Assembly: GCA_036501625.1 (NCBI GenBank)
Contig: DASXZY010000018.1
Coordinates: forward strand, 1-64,000
From: Palsa-1400 sp036501625
GTDB taxonomy: Bacteria > Verrucomicrobiota > Verrucomicrobiia > Limisphaerales > Palsa-1400
Reading direction: 5' to 3'
Length of the DNA: 64,000 nt
The position numbers and the translations under genes are program-made. Below are positions 1 through 9,032 of this stretch, piece by piece; position 1 is the first letter of the stretch; every line of letters begins with the position of its first letter. Under the pieces are notes generated by a model that was given only the letters and a program-made list of their open reading frames with translations, was not told where the DNA came from and searched no databases.

Positions 1-26
1 TCACCGGCTCATTAATTCTTGCCGAT

Positions 27-391
27 ATTCTATCGCACGCGCCTCCGGGGGGAAGGCAAAACGCCGATGGCCCCGTTGCCTTGACACCAGAGATTCTATC
101 GCACGCGCCTCCGGGGGGAAGGCAAAACAGGAAAGGCAAACCGTCGTGAGCGCGTCCGATTCTATCGCACGCGCCTCCGGGGGGAAGGCAAAACAGTGCG
201 GGTGTTGGTGGAGGTAAGAGTTTGATTCTATCGCACGCGCCTCCGGGGGGAAGGCAAAACTAGGCTGTCAGTGCTTCTTTGGCTCCGCCGATTCTATCGC
301 ACGCGCCTCCGGGGGGAAGGCAAAACGTGTTTAATGTAGCGCAATCGGATGCGCGTATTCTATCGCACGCGCCTCCGGGGGGAGGCAAAAC
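27..391. CRISPR. CRISPR array, 6 repeats, truncated by the window edge
   Basis: Six direct repeats lie at 27-62, 93-128, 159-194, 225-260, 291-326 and 357-391, separated by five different spacers of exactly 30 nt. Repeats 1-5 are identical 36-mers that start ATTCTATCGCACGC and end GGCAAAAC; repeat 6 is 35 nt because one A is missing in its GGAAGGC segment. Bases 1-26 look like the remainder of another spacer, so the array continues to the left. The constant 36/30 geometry and a reverse complement starting GTTTTGCC and ending TAGAAT fit type II best (inference); types V and VI cannot be excluded. No cas gene is visible in this window. Confidence 0.97.
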
Positions 392-868
392 GACAGCGCT
401 GAAGTGGCTATCAATTGTCCCGTGCGCATTACCGGCGATGGGACGTGTGGGCGCGCCTGGCGGGGGTTTTGCCACGCTCTTGGGGCGTTCTGTTGGCGCC
501 GGGCTGGTCTTGCTGGGCGCCGTCGTCCCGATGCAGACCCCAGGCTTCGTCCTCGTTTTGGAATTGGGTCGGATCGCCACTGGAGCGCGGGCGTCTTTCA
601 TCGCGCTGACTCTGTTTTGTTGGCATAATTTCCTTTCCTGGCTTTTTCGCCATGGCTAAACACGGAGCGATTTTGCGCGCGCCGCGGATTAATTCCCGCA
701 GGAATAATGCCAGCGTGTTGCTCCGGGCGGCGGCACGGGCGTGTTTGCAATATGCGAGGCTTTTGGCGCCGGGCATCGCAATTTGCATCGCGGCGAAGGA
801 CTTGGAACTTTACAAATCCTCCAGGAAATACCATGCTCCGTGCATCCTAAATCGCGCGATGCGCCGCC
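392..868. other. intergenic region after the CRISPR array, no gene recognised
   Basis: This 477-nt stretch between the last repeat and the S9 hydrolase holds no reading frame with recognisable protein features and no clear RNA gene. An 8-nt GTTTTGCC at 466-473 matches the start of the reverse-complement repeat but does not extend, so I do not call a tracrRNA anti-repeat. Confidence 0.5.
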
Positions 869-1564
869 ATGGACGAGAAAACAAATTTGATTGACCGCCG
901 GAGTTTTGTCGGCGCGAGTTCGGCTGCCGTGATGACGGTGTTGCTGGCCCGCGCGAGCGCCCGCGGACAAGGCAGCCAGGGCGCGTCCAACATCGGGCCT
1001 GAAAATGCATTGTTGGATGGCATGGGAACTTCGGGCCGTTCCAAAAAGTTTCACGACGTTTGCTGGAAGAACCTCGCGGACGCCGGCTTTCCCGACCGCA
1101 TACTTTGGATCAAAGCGGCGGCAGCCAAATATCCGTTCATGGATTTGTCCCGCGTGGGCATTTACGGAACCTCGGCCGGCGGGCAGGACTCGCTGCGCGG
1201 CATGTTGGATCATGGCGATTTTTACAAGGTCTGCGTTTCCGACTCCGGCTGCCACGACAATCGCATGGACAAAATCTGGTGGAACGAACAATGGATGGGC
1301 TGGCCGGTGGATGACAGTTACGCGCGCAGTTCCAACGTCGAGGACGCGCACAAGCTGCAAGGCAAATTATTGTTGATGGTTGGCGAAATGGACCGCAACG
1401 TGGACCCGTCCAGCACCATGCAAGTCGTCAACGCGCTTATCAAGGCGGACAAGGATTTCGAGTTGCTCGACATGCCCGGGGCGGGGCACGGGGTCGCGCG
1501 GACGCCCTACGGCGCGCGCCGCCTGGAGGAATTTTTCGTCCGCAATCTCCTGCCTGCGAGCTAA
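869..1564 (+). CDS. Tat-exported S9 (DPP4-type) serine hydrolase, catalytic domain only; probable internal deletion
   Basis: This is the C-terminal alpha/beta-hydrolase domain of the prolyl oligopeptidase S9/DPP4 family. The nucleophile elbow GTSAGG places Ser102; the acid is probably Asp175 (GEMDRNVDP) and the histidine His207 (GAGHG). Residues 9-35 form a Tat-type signal (DRRSFVGASSAA). Family members are usually 600-800 aa with an N-terminal beta-propeller; here the signal is joined almost directly (around residue 45) to the mid-hydrolase segment LLDGMGTSGRSKKF, so the propeller and the first strands of the hydrolase are missing. I infer an in-frame internal deletion; it could be inactive. 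It ends by overlapping the convergent HExxH gene: the two stop codons share bases 1562-1563. Confidence 0.8.
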   Translation: MDEKTNLIDRRSFVGASSAAVMTVLLARASARGQGSQGASNIGPENALLDGMGTSGRSKKFHDVCWKNLADAGFPDRILWIKAAAAKYPFMDLSRVGIYGTSAGGQDSLRGMLDHGDFYKVCVSDSGCHDNRMDKIWWNEQWMGWPVDDSYARSSNVEDAHKLQGKLLLMVGEMDRNVDPSSTMQVVNALIKADKDFELLDMPGAGHGVARTPYGARRLEEFFVRNLLPAS

Positions 1565-2466
1565 GGCGCCATGATTGCGGCGCGGGTTTTCGCCCACAGC
1601 GCGGTGTCGTCGAAACTAATGCGGCCGCGTTCGTAGTGGATGCCCAGTTTTTGCCAAAGTTCGTTCAAATCAACCGTGCCCGGATTGGCCCCGAATTCCT
1701 CGTAAGCGTCTTTCAGCACCGTGGTGCCTGTTGCCTTGTCGCCGATTTTTAGGACCTTCGCCAGGGACCAGGACGCGCTGCCGTCGCCGCCATCGTCAAG
1801 AATAGCGCGGATGGCATCATCGACGCTGCGGCGGTTGCCGGTTTGCTGGCGGATGCGAATGTCCGCCATCAGCCAGTAAAGATTGCCGCCCCAATAAATA
1901 CGCTCGCGCGTGTCATCGTGGTCGAGGCCGCGCTGGCCCGGCTCCGGCAAACCCTGTGGCAGCCCCTCCACAAACTCGCGCCAGGCCTGTTGCGGGCGGA
2001 GCTGGCCCGCGCGCGCCCGCGCGATCGGTTCCAGATAATCGGACAGACCCTCCATCATCCAGGTGTAACGGTCGCGCAAAGATGGAAAGGCGAGGTGAAA
2101 CATCTCGTGGGTGAGAATCCAGTCGCGACGCAAATCCCGCGCGCGCGCGAATGAGCCAAGGCGGACATCGATGCGCGCGCCGCCATGAGTCACGCCATCA
2201 TTGACACCGCCGCCGCCGCCGGCAGAGACATTGAGAATAACCGACTTGACAGGAAAATGGCCCAGATAATTGGTCACGGCATCGGCGGCGCGTTGGACCC
2301 ATTCGACGACGTTGCTCGCGGGCAGCGCGAGGTTCGTGTCCATTTGCAGGTGGATGACGCTGCCGCCTAATTTGAGGATTTCAACATGCTGGGCCGGCTC
2401 GCCGCCGCGCGCGCCCGCGGCCAGAAGGACGCTCAGCGCCAGAGGAAAACGGACGCTCGCTTTCAA
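1561..2466 (-). CDS. secreted HExxH metallopeptidase-like protein
   Basis: A 301-aa protein with an N-terminal signal peptide (MKASVRFPLALSVLLAAGA), a zinc-peptidase helix HEMFH (His120, Glu121, His124) and a likely third zinc ligand Glu139 in WMMEGLSDYLEP, a gluzincin-type layout. The specific family is not recognised. I chose the TTG start at 2466 because it places the signal peptide at the N-terminus and overlaps the stop of the upstream doxX gene in a TTGA arrangement, which suggests translational coupling. The same frame is open upstream to 2601, but that part lies inside doxX and looks non-coding. Confidence 0.75.
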   Translation of the reverse strand: MKASVRFPLALSVLLAAGARGGEPAQHVEILKLGGSVIHLQMDTNLALPASNVVEWVQRAADAVTNYLGHFPVKSVILNVSAGGGGGVNDGVTHGGARIDVRLGSFARARDLRRDWILTHEMFHLAFPSLRDRYTWMMEGLSDYLEPIARARAGQLRPQQAWREFVEGLPQGLPEPGQRGLDHDDTRERIYWGGNLYWLMADIRIRQQTGNRRSVDDAIRAILDDGGDGSASWSLAKVLKIGDKATGTTVLKDAYEEFGANPGTVDLNELWQKLGIHYERGRISFDDTALWAKTRAAIMAP

Positions 2467-2957
2467 GTTCCGCCGTTCTGGCGCCGTCTTTTGACAAGCG
2501 CATCCACGGAAAAAATGCCCGGCCCGAACGCGACGATAATCGCGCACGCGAACAGGAAAAGGAATGGATCGGCCGAAACAAATTTGTCGGATTGGTCCCA
2601 AATATGTTTGACCTTATCGATGTCCGCCGTGAGGAAGGCCACGATCATGTCAAAAGCCAGCACGGCCGCGAACGCGCGCGAGCCCAAGCCCAGAATCAGC
2701 ATCAGTCCGCCGATCATCTCGGTCAGGCTCACGATCACGGCGTTGAGATGGGGCAGAGGGATGTGGAGGCTCTGGAAGAATTGCGTGGTCTTTTCCAGGT
2801 TCTTCAGCTTGCCCGCTCCTGTCAAATGAAATTGCCAGCCCCAGTAGAGGCGGATGAGAAGCAGCAGAGGCGAGCGAAGCAATCCCGCCACGATGATGAA
2901 CCCGGCATAGGCTCGCGCGGGCAGTCCCGGGCCGGGCGATTTAGCTTTGTCTGCCAT
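2463..2957 (-). CDS. DoxX family membrane protein
   Basis: A 164-aa integral membrane protein with four hydrophobic segments (about 16-38, 72-92, 95-112 and 130-150) and the DoxX-type pattern: an Arg/Tyr-rich first helix (IRLYWGWQF), a short GAGKLKN loop and a Gly-rich third helix (EMIGGLMLILGLGSR). DoxX proteins are small quinone-related or redox-associated membrane proteins; the substrate here is unknown. It is co-directional with the secreted propeller/phosphoesterase gene 48 nt upstream and overlaps the downstream HExxH gene by 4 nt. Confidence 0.9.
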   Translation of the reverse strand: MADKAKSPGPGLPARAYAGFIIVAGLLRSPLLLLIRLYWGWQFHLTGAGKLKNLEKTTQFFQSLHIPLPHLNAVIVSLTEMIGGLMLILGLGSRAFAAVLAFDMIVAFLTADIDKVKHIWDQSDKFVSADPFLFLFACAIIVAFGPGIFSVDALVKRRRQNGGT

Positions 2958-3005
2958 AGATGGGATTTAGCATATCACCGCGAGGCGGAAATAGCCATTC
3001 AAACG

Positions 3006-5561
3006 TTAATCGTCGCCGTCTTTGTGGCCGAAGACGAACGCGGCGTGGACTGGCGCCGGCATCACAGAAGCGGGGCCGCGCACGGATTTCCAGACGACTT
3101 CGTTCAACAACTGTTCGTCGGTGGCATCCTCGCGGGAGAAATTCATTTTCAGCTTGCCGCCCCAGGCCGTGACGCGGTTTTTCTCATCCAGGTCAACGCC
3201 AGCCGGCAGGGCGTCGAACGGGCGCAAGTCAGGCTCGGCCTGGAATGAAGCGTACATGGGCATGGCAGCGGCGTCGAATTGCGACATCGGTTTGAGGCCC
3301 AAAATCAGTTCCATGGTTCGCAACATGCTGGTCGTGGAATACATGGTTGAATCCTTCACGCCCCGGCGCGCGTAGGGGCTGGCCACCATCGCTTCCGTCC
3401 GGTGCGCATCGACGTGGTCGGAGCCGCTTTGCGAATCGTCTTCGACAATGAAAATGGCCGTTTGCGGCCAGTACTTGGAATGGCTGATCATTTCCACGAC
3501 CCGCCCGACGGCCAAATCATTTTGCCCCAGATAGGCGGAAGGCGTGGGGAAAGAGGGCGTCGCGCCGTGAGTGTGGTCGTTGGGCAGGCGGACGATTTGC
3601 AGGCGCGGCATTTTGTCCTCGGCCGCCAGTCGCTTGAACTCGGAGATGTAGCGGTCCGCCCTTTGCAAATCGCTGTAACCCAAATCAAATCCGCGGTACA
3701 TCGAGTCGATGTGCCCCTGCAAACTCTTGACACGGGCGCGGACGGGCTGGTTGGTGGGCTGGTCAAGACTGACGAATTCCCCGTAGCTGATGCAGCTCAC
3801 GCCGGCTTCGCGGGCGCGGTCCCAAATATAGCCGGCGGCTGGCGCGGCGATGGCGAAATTGCCTTCGCCCGGATAGGAAAATTTGCCGTCCTTGTTGTGG
3901 CCGTAGTTTTGCGGCCAGGCCTTTTCGATGAAATCGCTGCTGTAAGCGCCCATGCTCCATTCGTGCCCGGCGGCGCTGATTTCGGCGTCGGCGTAAAAAT
4001 TGTCCAGCAACACGAAGTCCCGCGCCAGCTTGTGCTCGTTGGGCGTGACCCGCTCAGGGAAAAGGCAAACTTTGGCGTCGCCGTTGCCCCGCGCAATGTC
4101 GCCGAAAACCTGGTCGTAGGTGCGATTTTCCTTGATAATATATATGACGTATTTGATCGGGCTGGGATCGCCCGCTTTGGCCGGAACGGGATTGTTGGCC
4201 GGCGGCGTTTCCACCTTGGGCGGCGCGCAGGCGAAGGCTTGGGCGGTCCAGGCGGCCATTTGCCGGTCCCAATCCCGCGCTCCGGGAAGATCGATGATGC
4301 TGAGGGTCCCTTGATAGAGCGCGGCGATGTACTCCCGGGCCTGGGTTTTTGGAATATTCGACTTGGCAGTGACGCCTTTCCCGTTGGCCACGACCAGGCG
4401 CTTCCCATCGGGTGTGACGCGCACCGAAGTCGGATACCATCCCACCGGAATGAACCCGCATGAAGCGCTTTTGCCAGGATGGCTGACGTCAAAAACCGCG
4501 ATCGCGTTGACGTTGGCGTTGGCGACGAACAGCTTCTTTTCGTCCGGCGAAAGCGCGAGGCTGTTGGGGGTCGAGCCGGGAGGAGAATCAGGATAAAGGG
4601 CGGCCCAAATCGTCTCCAACGTCTTGCCCGCGGCCGTATCAAAGACAGTAACGGTGTTGCGGTTGGCATTTGCCACATAGAGAAGCTTGCCGGAGCGAGT
4701 CAATGCCATTTCGCACGGATGGTCCTCGGCCGGCCAGCGGGCGATGCCGCGGCCCGAGGCCAGATCAATCACGCTGACAGAGTGCTGCGCCCACAGGCTG
4801 GCGTAAAGACGCTGCTGTTTTTCGTCCAGGCAGCAGGCATACGGAAAAGTGTCGTCGGAGTCGTGGCCGTAGAAGCCCATCTCGGTGCGGAGATCGTCCA
4901 TCAGCCCGCGAAGGGCAAACGAAAAGAGGGAACCTTTGCCCGCACCGAGTCCTGTCAAAGGAATGACCGCCTCCATGGCCGCACGGGCGGGCCGGCTGCT
5001 CAGATTGATGTCCGTCACCTCCGGCTTCGGCCCCAAGGCGACTTCCGCGACGCTGTCGCCCAGGACATCGGCCACATATAGCCGCTTTTGCGCGCGGTCC
5101 ACGGCCAGGCCGCAGGGCACGCCGCGCAGGGTTTTGTCATGCACTTGGATTTCCGTGCCGTTGCTCAGTTGGCCGTTGAGAAAGGCGAACCGATGGACGG
5201 TTTCGTCCCCGCCGCCGCTGGCGTAGAGGACGCTGCCGTCGCGCGAAAAAACTAAGCCATAAAAGGTCTGGTGCATTGGCACGCGGCAGGTGATGGCGCC
5301 GGAATTCAAATCGGCCACCACGACTTCATGGGGCGTGTACCCGGCGTGAAGGACGGCCGCGTAACGGCCTTTCGGCTCAATGGCAATGTTGACCGGAAAA
5401 CAGTTGCCCAATTCAATCTGGCGCCCGGCCGGGCGGATGGACCATTGATTATGCAACAGGACCGAGCCGTCGGATTGCGGGCCGGGCCATTTGACGGCGT
5501 CTTGCGCCTGCGTCCGCGCCGCCGCCATGAGCAGGCAAAGCGAAATCAGAAGCGCGCGCAC
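3006..5561 (-). CDS. secreted YVTN beta-propeller / phosphoesterase-family fusion
   Basis: An 851-aa exported protein (signal MRALLISLCLLMAAARTQAQ, GTG start). Residues about 30-430 are YVTN/YncE-type beta-propeller blades, seen as repeated motifs such as LLYVANANRNTVTVFD and LFVANANVNAIAVFD. Residues about 465-820 belong to the phosphoesterase (alkaline-phosphatase superfamily, AcpA-like) family, with the hallmark IKENRTYDQVFGD and a later FIVEDDSQSGSDHVDAHR metal-site segment. The combination is a known bifunctional architecture; the substrate is not predictable. It follows the M13 peptidase by 15 nt and is probably co-transcribed with it. Confidence 0.9.
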   Translation of the reverse strand: MRALLISLCLLMAAARTQAQDAVKWPGPQSDGSVLLHNQWSIRPAGRQIELGNCFPVNIAIEPKGRYAAVLHAGYTPHEVVVADLNSGAITCRVPMHQTFYGLVFSRDGSVLYASGGGDETVHRFAFLNGQLSNGTEIQVHDKTLRGVPCGLAVDRAQKRLYVADVLGDSVAEVALGPKPEVTDINLSSRPARAAMEAVIPLTGLGAGKGSLFSFALRGLMDDLRTEMGFYGHDSDDTFPYACCLDEKQQRLYASLWAQHSVSVIDLASGRGIARWPAEDHPCEMALTRSGKLLYVANANRNTVTVFDTAAGKTLETIWAALYPDSPPGSTPNSLALSPDEKKLFVANANVNAIAVFDVSHPGKSASCGFIPVGWYPTSVRVTPDGKRLVVANGKGVTAKSNIPKTQAREYIAALYQGTLSIIDLPGARDWDRQMAAWTAQAFACAPPKVETPPANNPVPAKAGDPSPIKYVIYIIKENRTYDQVFGDIARGNGDAKVCLFPERVTPNEHKLARDFVLLDNFYADAEISAAGHEWSMGAYSSDFIEKAWPQNYGHNKDGKFSYPGEGNFAIAAPAAGYIWDRAREAGVSCISYGEFVSLDQPTNQPVRARVKSLQGHIDSMYRGFDLGYSDLQRADRYISEFKRLAAEDKMPRLQIVRLPNDHTHGATPSFPTPSAYLGQNDLAVGRVVEMISHSKYWPQTAIFIVEDDSQSGSDHVDAHRTEAMVASPYARRGVKDSTMYSTTSMLRTMELILGLKPMSQFDAAAMPMYASFQAEPDLRPFDALPAGVDLDEKNRVTAWGGKLKMNFSREDATDEQLLNEVVWKSVRGPASVMPAPVHAAFVFGHKDGDD

Positions 5562-5576
5562 TTAGTCAAGAAGAAA

Positions 5577-7634
5577 TCACCAGATTTGCGCGCGCAATTC
5601 GGGCGCCCGCCACATCGGATCCCCGGGCTTGATGTTGAAGGCATCGAAAAAAGGCTGGAAGTTCACCAGCGGCCCGACGGCCCGGAAACGCCCTGGGGAA
5701 TGAGGATCGACCGTCACCAGCCGCTTCGCTTCGGCGTCGCGAATGTTGGTGCGCCAGATCTGCGCGAAGGAAATGAAAAACCGCTGTTCGGGCGTGAAGC
5801 CGCCAATCGTTTTTCGTTTTGACGGATCGGCGGCCAGTTTGCGCTCCATCGCGTCATAGGCGATGGTTACTCCGCCCAGGTCGGCCAGGTTTTCACCGAG
5901 GGTGAGCTTGCCGTTGACATGCAAGCCGGGAAGCGTCTCGAAGGCGCCGTATTCGTCAACAACTTTTTGCGCGCGCGCGTCGAATTCCTTCCCATCGGCT
6001 TCAGTCCACCATTCGTTCAAGTTGCCATCGGCGTCGTATTTTCGGCCTTCGTCGTCGTAGCCGTGGGTGATTTCATGGCCGATGACCACGCCAATGCCGC
6101 CATAGTTGACAGCGTCATCCATGCTGACATCGAAGAAGGGCGGCTGCAAGATGCCGGCCGGAAAAGCAATTTCGTTTTGCACCGGGTTGAAATAGGCGTT
6201 GACCGTGGGCGGCGTCATGTCCCATTCGGTTCGGTCCACCTTCTGCCCGACGCGCGCGAGTTCACGATGCTCCTCGAAGGCGGCCGCGCGGCGGATGTTG
6301 CCCAGATAATCATCGCGCGTGATTTTGACGGAGGAGTAATCGCGAAATTTGTCCGGGTATCCGATTTTTTGGGTGAAGCGGGCGAATTTGGCGAGGGCCT
6401 TGGCGCGGGTTTCATCGGACATCCAACTCACTTTCTCCAGGTGATCTCGGAAGACGGCTTTAAGATTGTTGACCAGGTCGTTCATGCGCGCCTTGGCTTC
6501 GGGCGGGAAGCATTTTTCCACGTAAAGCTGCCCAACGGCCTCGCCGATCTGGCGGTCCAGAGTGTGAAAAGCGCGCTTCCAACGCGGCTCCTGCTCCTGC
6601 TGGCCGCTGAGAACTTTGCCGAAAAAGTTGAAGTCCTCCGCCTCAGCGTCGCGGCACAAATAAGGCGCGGCCCCGTGAAGGACGTGCCAGCGCAAATAGA
6701 CTTTCCAATCCGAGAGCGGGCGCGAAGTGATCAACGTGTTGACAGCATCCAGGAATTCTGGCTGGCCGACGATCGCGTAAGGCACATCCGGCACAGAACG
6801 TTCGTCGAAATAAACCTGCCAGGGGATGGCCGGGTTTTTGGCCAGCAGTTCGGCCTTGGTCATTTTGTTGTAGTTTTTGTTCGGGTCGCGCAATTCCACG
6901 CGCGTGCGGCTGGCCTTGGCGAGGCTGGTTTCAACGTCGAGCACAATATCAGCCTCATGGGCCGCCTGATCACCGCTCTCCCCCAGCAGGGTGAGCATCC
7001 TGGCCGCGTGTTCGCGGTAGGCCGCGCGCTGGGTGGCAAAGGAGTCTTTCAGATAATAATCGCGATCAGGCAGCGAAAGGCCGCCCTGGTCCAATCCGAA
7101 CGCGTAAATGGAGCTGTCCCGCGCGTCCGGGCCTACGTTCGCGCGGAAAATTGCGCCCAGGCCTTCTTGGTGGAACCGGGCCAGCAGGCGAAAAAGATCA
7201 TCCGTGGATTTGAGGCGGTCAATGCTTTTGAGGTCCGCGGCGATGGGTTTGAAGCGAAGTTTTTCAAGCCGGTTGGTATTCATCGCGGAAGCGTAGAAAT
7301 CGCCCGCCTCGCGCAACGGCGTGCCTTTGGAGGCGTGCGCGGCGGCGGCATCTTCGAGCAACTGGTGGATCAAGAAGGAATTGCGCTCCGCCAATTGGGT
7401 GAAGCTGGCCCAGCGCGCCTTGTCGGCGGGCACGGGATTGTCTTTGACCCATTGCCCTTCGGCAAACTCATAAAAATCGGCGGCCGGGCTGGCACTCTTG
7501 TCCATGTAAGACGTGGAGAAGGCCGGGACGGGCGGTTCCGGGCCAACAGGCGCCAGCGGCTCGGCTGAAACGGCCGCGGCACCGACAACGATGGTTCCGG
7601 TCAAAGCCCGCTTTGTGAAATTAAAGAAGTTCAT
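5577..7634 (-). CDS. M13 family (neprilysin/PepO-like) zinc metallopeptidase
   Basis: A 685-aa protein, about the usual M13 length, with N-terminal peptidase_M13_N and C-terminal catalytic domains. The catalytic helix reads VIGHEITHGYDDEGRKYD (about residues 514-531), followed by ENLADLGG, which supplies the third zinc ligand, and a C-terminal NPGDPMWRAPE-like tail typical of the family. A hydrophobic N-terminus (about residues 8-25) suggests export. Family members are oligopeptidases. It is the first gene of a minus-strand run with the propeller/phosphoesterase, DoxX and HExxH genes. Confidence 0.95.
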   Translation of the reverse strand: MNFFNFTKRALTGTIVVGAAAVSAEPLAPVGPEPPVPAFSTSYMDKSASPAADFYEFAEGQWVKDNPVPADKARWASFTQLAERNSFLIHQLLEDAAAAHASKGTPLREAGDFYASAMNTNRLEKLRFKPIAADLKSIDRLKSTDDLFRLLARFHQEGLGAIFRANVGPDARDSSIYAFGLDQGGLSLPDRDYYLKDSFATQRAAYREHAARMLTLLGESGDQAAHEADIVLDVETSLAKASRTRVELRDPNKNYNKMTKAELLAKNPAIPWQVYFDERSVPDVPYAIVGQPEFLDAVNTLITSRPLSDWKVYLRWHVLHGAAPYLCRDAEAEDFNFFGKVLSGQQEQEPRWKRAFHTLDRQIGEAVGQLYVEKCFPPEAKARMNDLVNNLKAVFRDHLEKVSWMSDETRAKALAKFARFTQKIGYPDKFRDYSSVKITRDDYLGNIRRAAAFEEHRELARVGQKVDRTEWDMTPPTVNAYFNPVQNEIAFPAGILQPPFFDVSMDDAVNYGGIGVVIGHEITHGYDDEGRKYDADGNLNEWWTEADGKEFDARAQKVVDEYGAFETLPGLHVNGKLTLGENLADLGGVTIAYDAMERKLAADPSKRKTIGGFTPEQRFFISFAQIWRTNIRDAEAKRLVTVDPHSPGRFRAVGPLVNFQPFFDAFNIKPGDPMWRAPELRAQIW

Positions 7635-7955
7635 AATATGGCAACAGTTCGCGCAAGATAGAGCATTCCTGTTCGCAAGTCACCCGCTAAAATCGGGTGG
7701 CGTTTTTCCGTAAAATACCGTGATTTACCTTGTTTTTGCGTGTTTCACCCCGCATCCCGAACCGGCAGACTTGTTTTTCCCTTAAGACATGATGATGTCA
7801 TGCCCGCACTATAACACGCTTTTTCAATAAAATCCCAATTTCTGAAAGATTTCAGAGAACGGAATGAATCTTAATAGGCTGCCTAATTATGGCGCGATCA
7901 GTTCGTAGAATTGGTTGCCGGAGCCGGTCCGAGACAGGGGCCAGGCAATCTTCAG
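7635..7955. other. 321-nt intergenic region with hairpins, upstream of the M13 gene
   Basis: No gene is visible. The region holds a small hairpin at 7681-7699 (CACCCG, 7-nt loop, CGGGTG, then GCGTTTTT on the plus strand) and a perfect 16-nt inverted repeat at 7841-7856. A weak minus-strand promoter candidate is TTGGGA (7833-7838) with TATAGT (7808-7813), spacing 19 nt, which would give the M13 message a leader of about 170 nt. Confidence 0.4.
7841..7856. promoter_or_regulatory. 16-nt inverted repeat, possible operator or part of a terminator
   Basis: TCTGAAA-GA-TTTCAGA is a perfect dyad lying just upstream (minus strand) of the weak promoter candidate for the M13 peptidase gene and 100 nt past the end of the aldo/keto reductase gene. 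Its symmetry fits a dimeric regulator site, but a role in transcript ending is equally possible. Confidence 0.3.
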
Positions 7956-9032
7956 CTAGGCGGCTGGGCCGAAGTGCGGGCCCCATTGGGCGGCCAGAGG
8001 GCGGCCTTTTTCGCGCAACGAGGCCAGCTCGCTTTCCGTCAATGGGCGGAAGCGCCTGGCCCATTCGACGCTTTGCCGCGCCTCCTCCGGGCCGTAAAAA
8101 CCGATCACCGCGGCCGCCACGCCCTCAATGCCCGCGCTGTAGCGGAAGGCGTTTTCCAGAAGCGGGCCTTCGATCTTGGCGGGGCCGCGCTCGGCGTATC
8201 CGGCGCTCCCTTTGGCGTGCCCGCCATAGACTTTCATGGCCAGGATGCCGCAGCCGTGCCGCCGGGCCACCGGCAAAATCTGCTCCTCGAAATGGTATTG
8301 GTGAAAATCAGCGAAATTAAGCGCAACCATGACGACATCGATTTCGCCGCTGTCAATCACCGGCGCGAAACGGGGCACGCGGTTGTGGCCGGTCACTCCC
8401 GCGAAACGCGCCAGGCCCTTTTCCTTCATCTTCCTGACAAATTCCAGCGGGCCGCCCGGCGCCAGCACGGTTTCCGGCATCCGGTCGCCGATGCTGTGGA
8501 TGTGCAGCAAATCGACGTGGGTGGTTTTAAGCCGCCGCAGGGTGTCCTCAAACTGCTCTTGCATTTGGCGCGCTGATTCGCGCGGGTCATCGCTTTCGGG
8601 CAGGGCTTTTGCCGCCAGAAAAATTTTATCGCGCCAGCGCGGCAGCAGCGCGCTCAAATAGTTTTCCGCCTCGCCGTAATTGTGGGCCGTGTCCACGTAA
8701 TTGATGCCGGCATCCAGCGCCGCCTCAAACACCTCATCCGCCCGCGCCTGGCCGGGTTTGCTGTAACCAACCGGAGCCGTGCCCAGCCCGACAATGGTGA
8801 CGCGTTCGCCGGTGCGGCCCAGCACGCGCATCGGGATGCCCGCGGAATTTTTGCCCGCGTCCTCATTAAGGGCGCTCAGGACCGATGGGGACGAAACGGC
8901 CGCCGCCCCCGCCCAAGCGCTCACGTTGCGTAAAAATGTCCTGCGATTCACGCCGGAATAGACGCATTCGACAGCGCGCTCATTCAGCAAAAGCTCGCCT
9001 TCCGCGCCCGGTTGCAATTTATTGTCCGACAA
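7956..9032 (-). CDS. Tat-exported aldo/keto reductase
   Basis: A 358-aa protein with a twin-arginine signal (NRRTFLRNVSAWAG, residues about 29-42) followed by an aldo/keto reductase barrel. The catalytic tetrad is visible as Asp and Tyr in YVDTAHNYGEAENY, Lys in AAKALPE and His in LLHIHSIGD. Substrate unknown. The TTG start at 9032 would overlap the recQ ATG by one base; a GTG at 8951 giving MNRRTFLRN is an attractive alternative and would leave about 80 nt for divergent promoters. Confidence 0.88.
   Translation of the reverse strand: MSDNKLQPGAEGELLLNERAVECVYSGVNRRTFLRNVSAWAGAAAVSSPSVLSALNEDAGKNSAGIPMRVLGRTGERVTIVGLGTAPVGYSKPGQARADEVFEAALDAGINYVDTAHNYGEAENYLSALLPRWRDKIFLAAKALPESDDPRESARQMQEQFEDTLRRLKTTHVDLLHIHSIGDRMPETVLAPGGPLEFVRKMKEKGLARFAGVTGHNRVPRFAPVIDSGEIDVVMVALNFADFHQYHFEEQILPVARRHGCGILAMKVYGGHAKGSAGYAERGPAKIEGPLLENAFRYSAGIEGVAAAVIGFYGPEEARQSVEWARRFRPLTESELASLREKGRPLAAQWGPHFGPAA

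Noticed and set aside
466..473. GTTTTGCC match to the reverse-complement repeat as a tracrRNA anti-repeat
   Set aside because: Only 8 nt match and no extended pairing or terminator follows.
279..659. Open frame of 126 codons across the CRISPR repeats
   Set aside because: It reads through repeats and spacers, giving repeated peptide blocks; an artefact of the array.
5919..7568. Long plus-strand frame opposite the M13 peptidase gene
   Set aside because: Antisense shadow in GC-rich coding DNA; no start context or family match, whereas the minus strand has clear M13 motifs.
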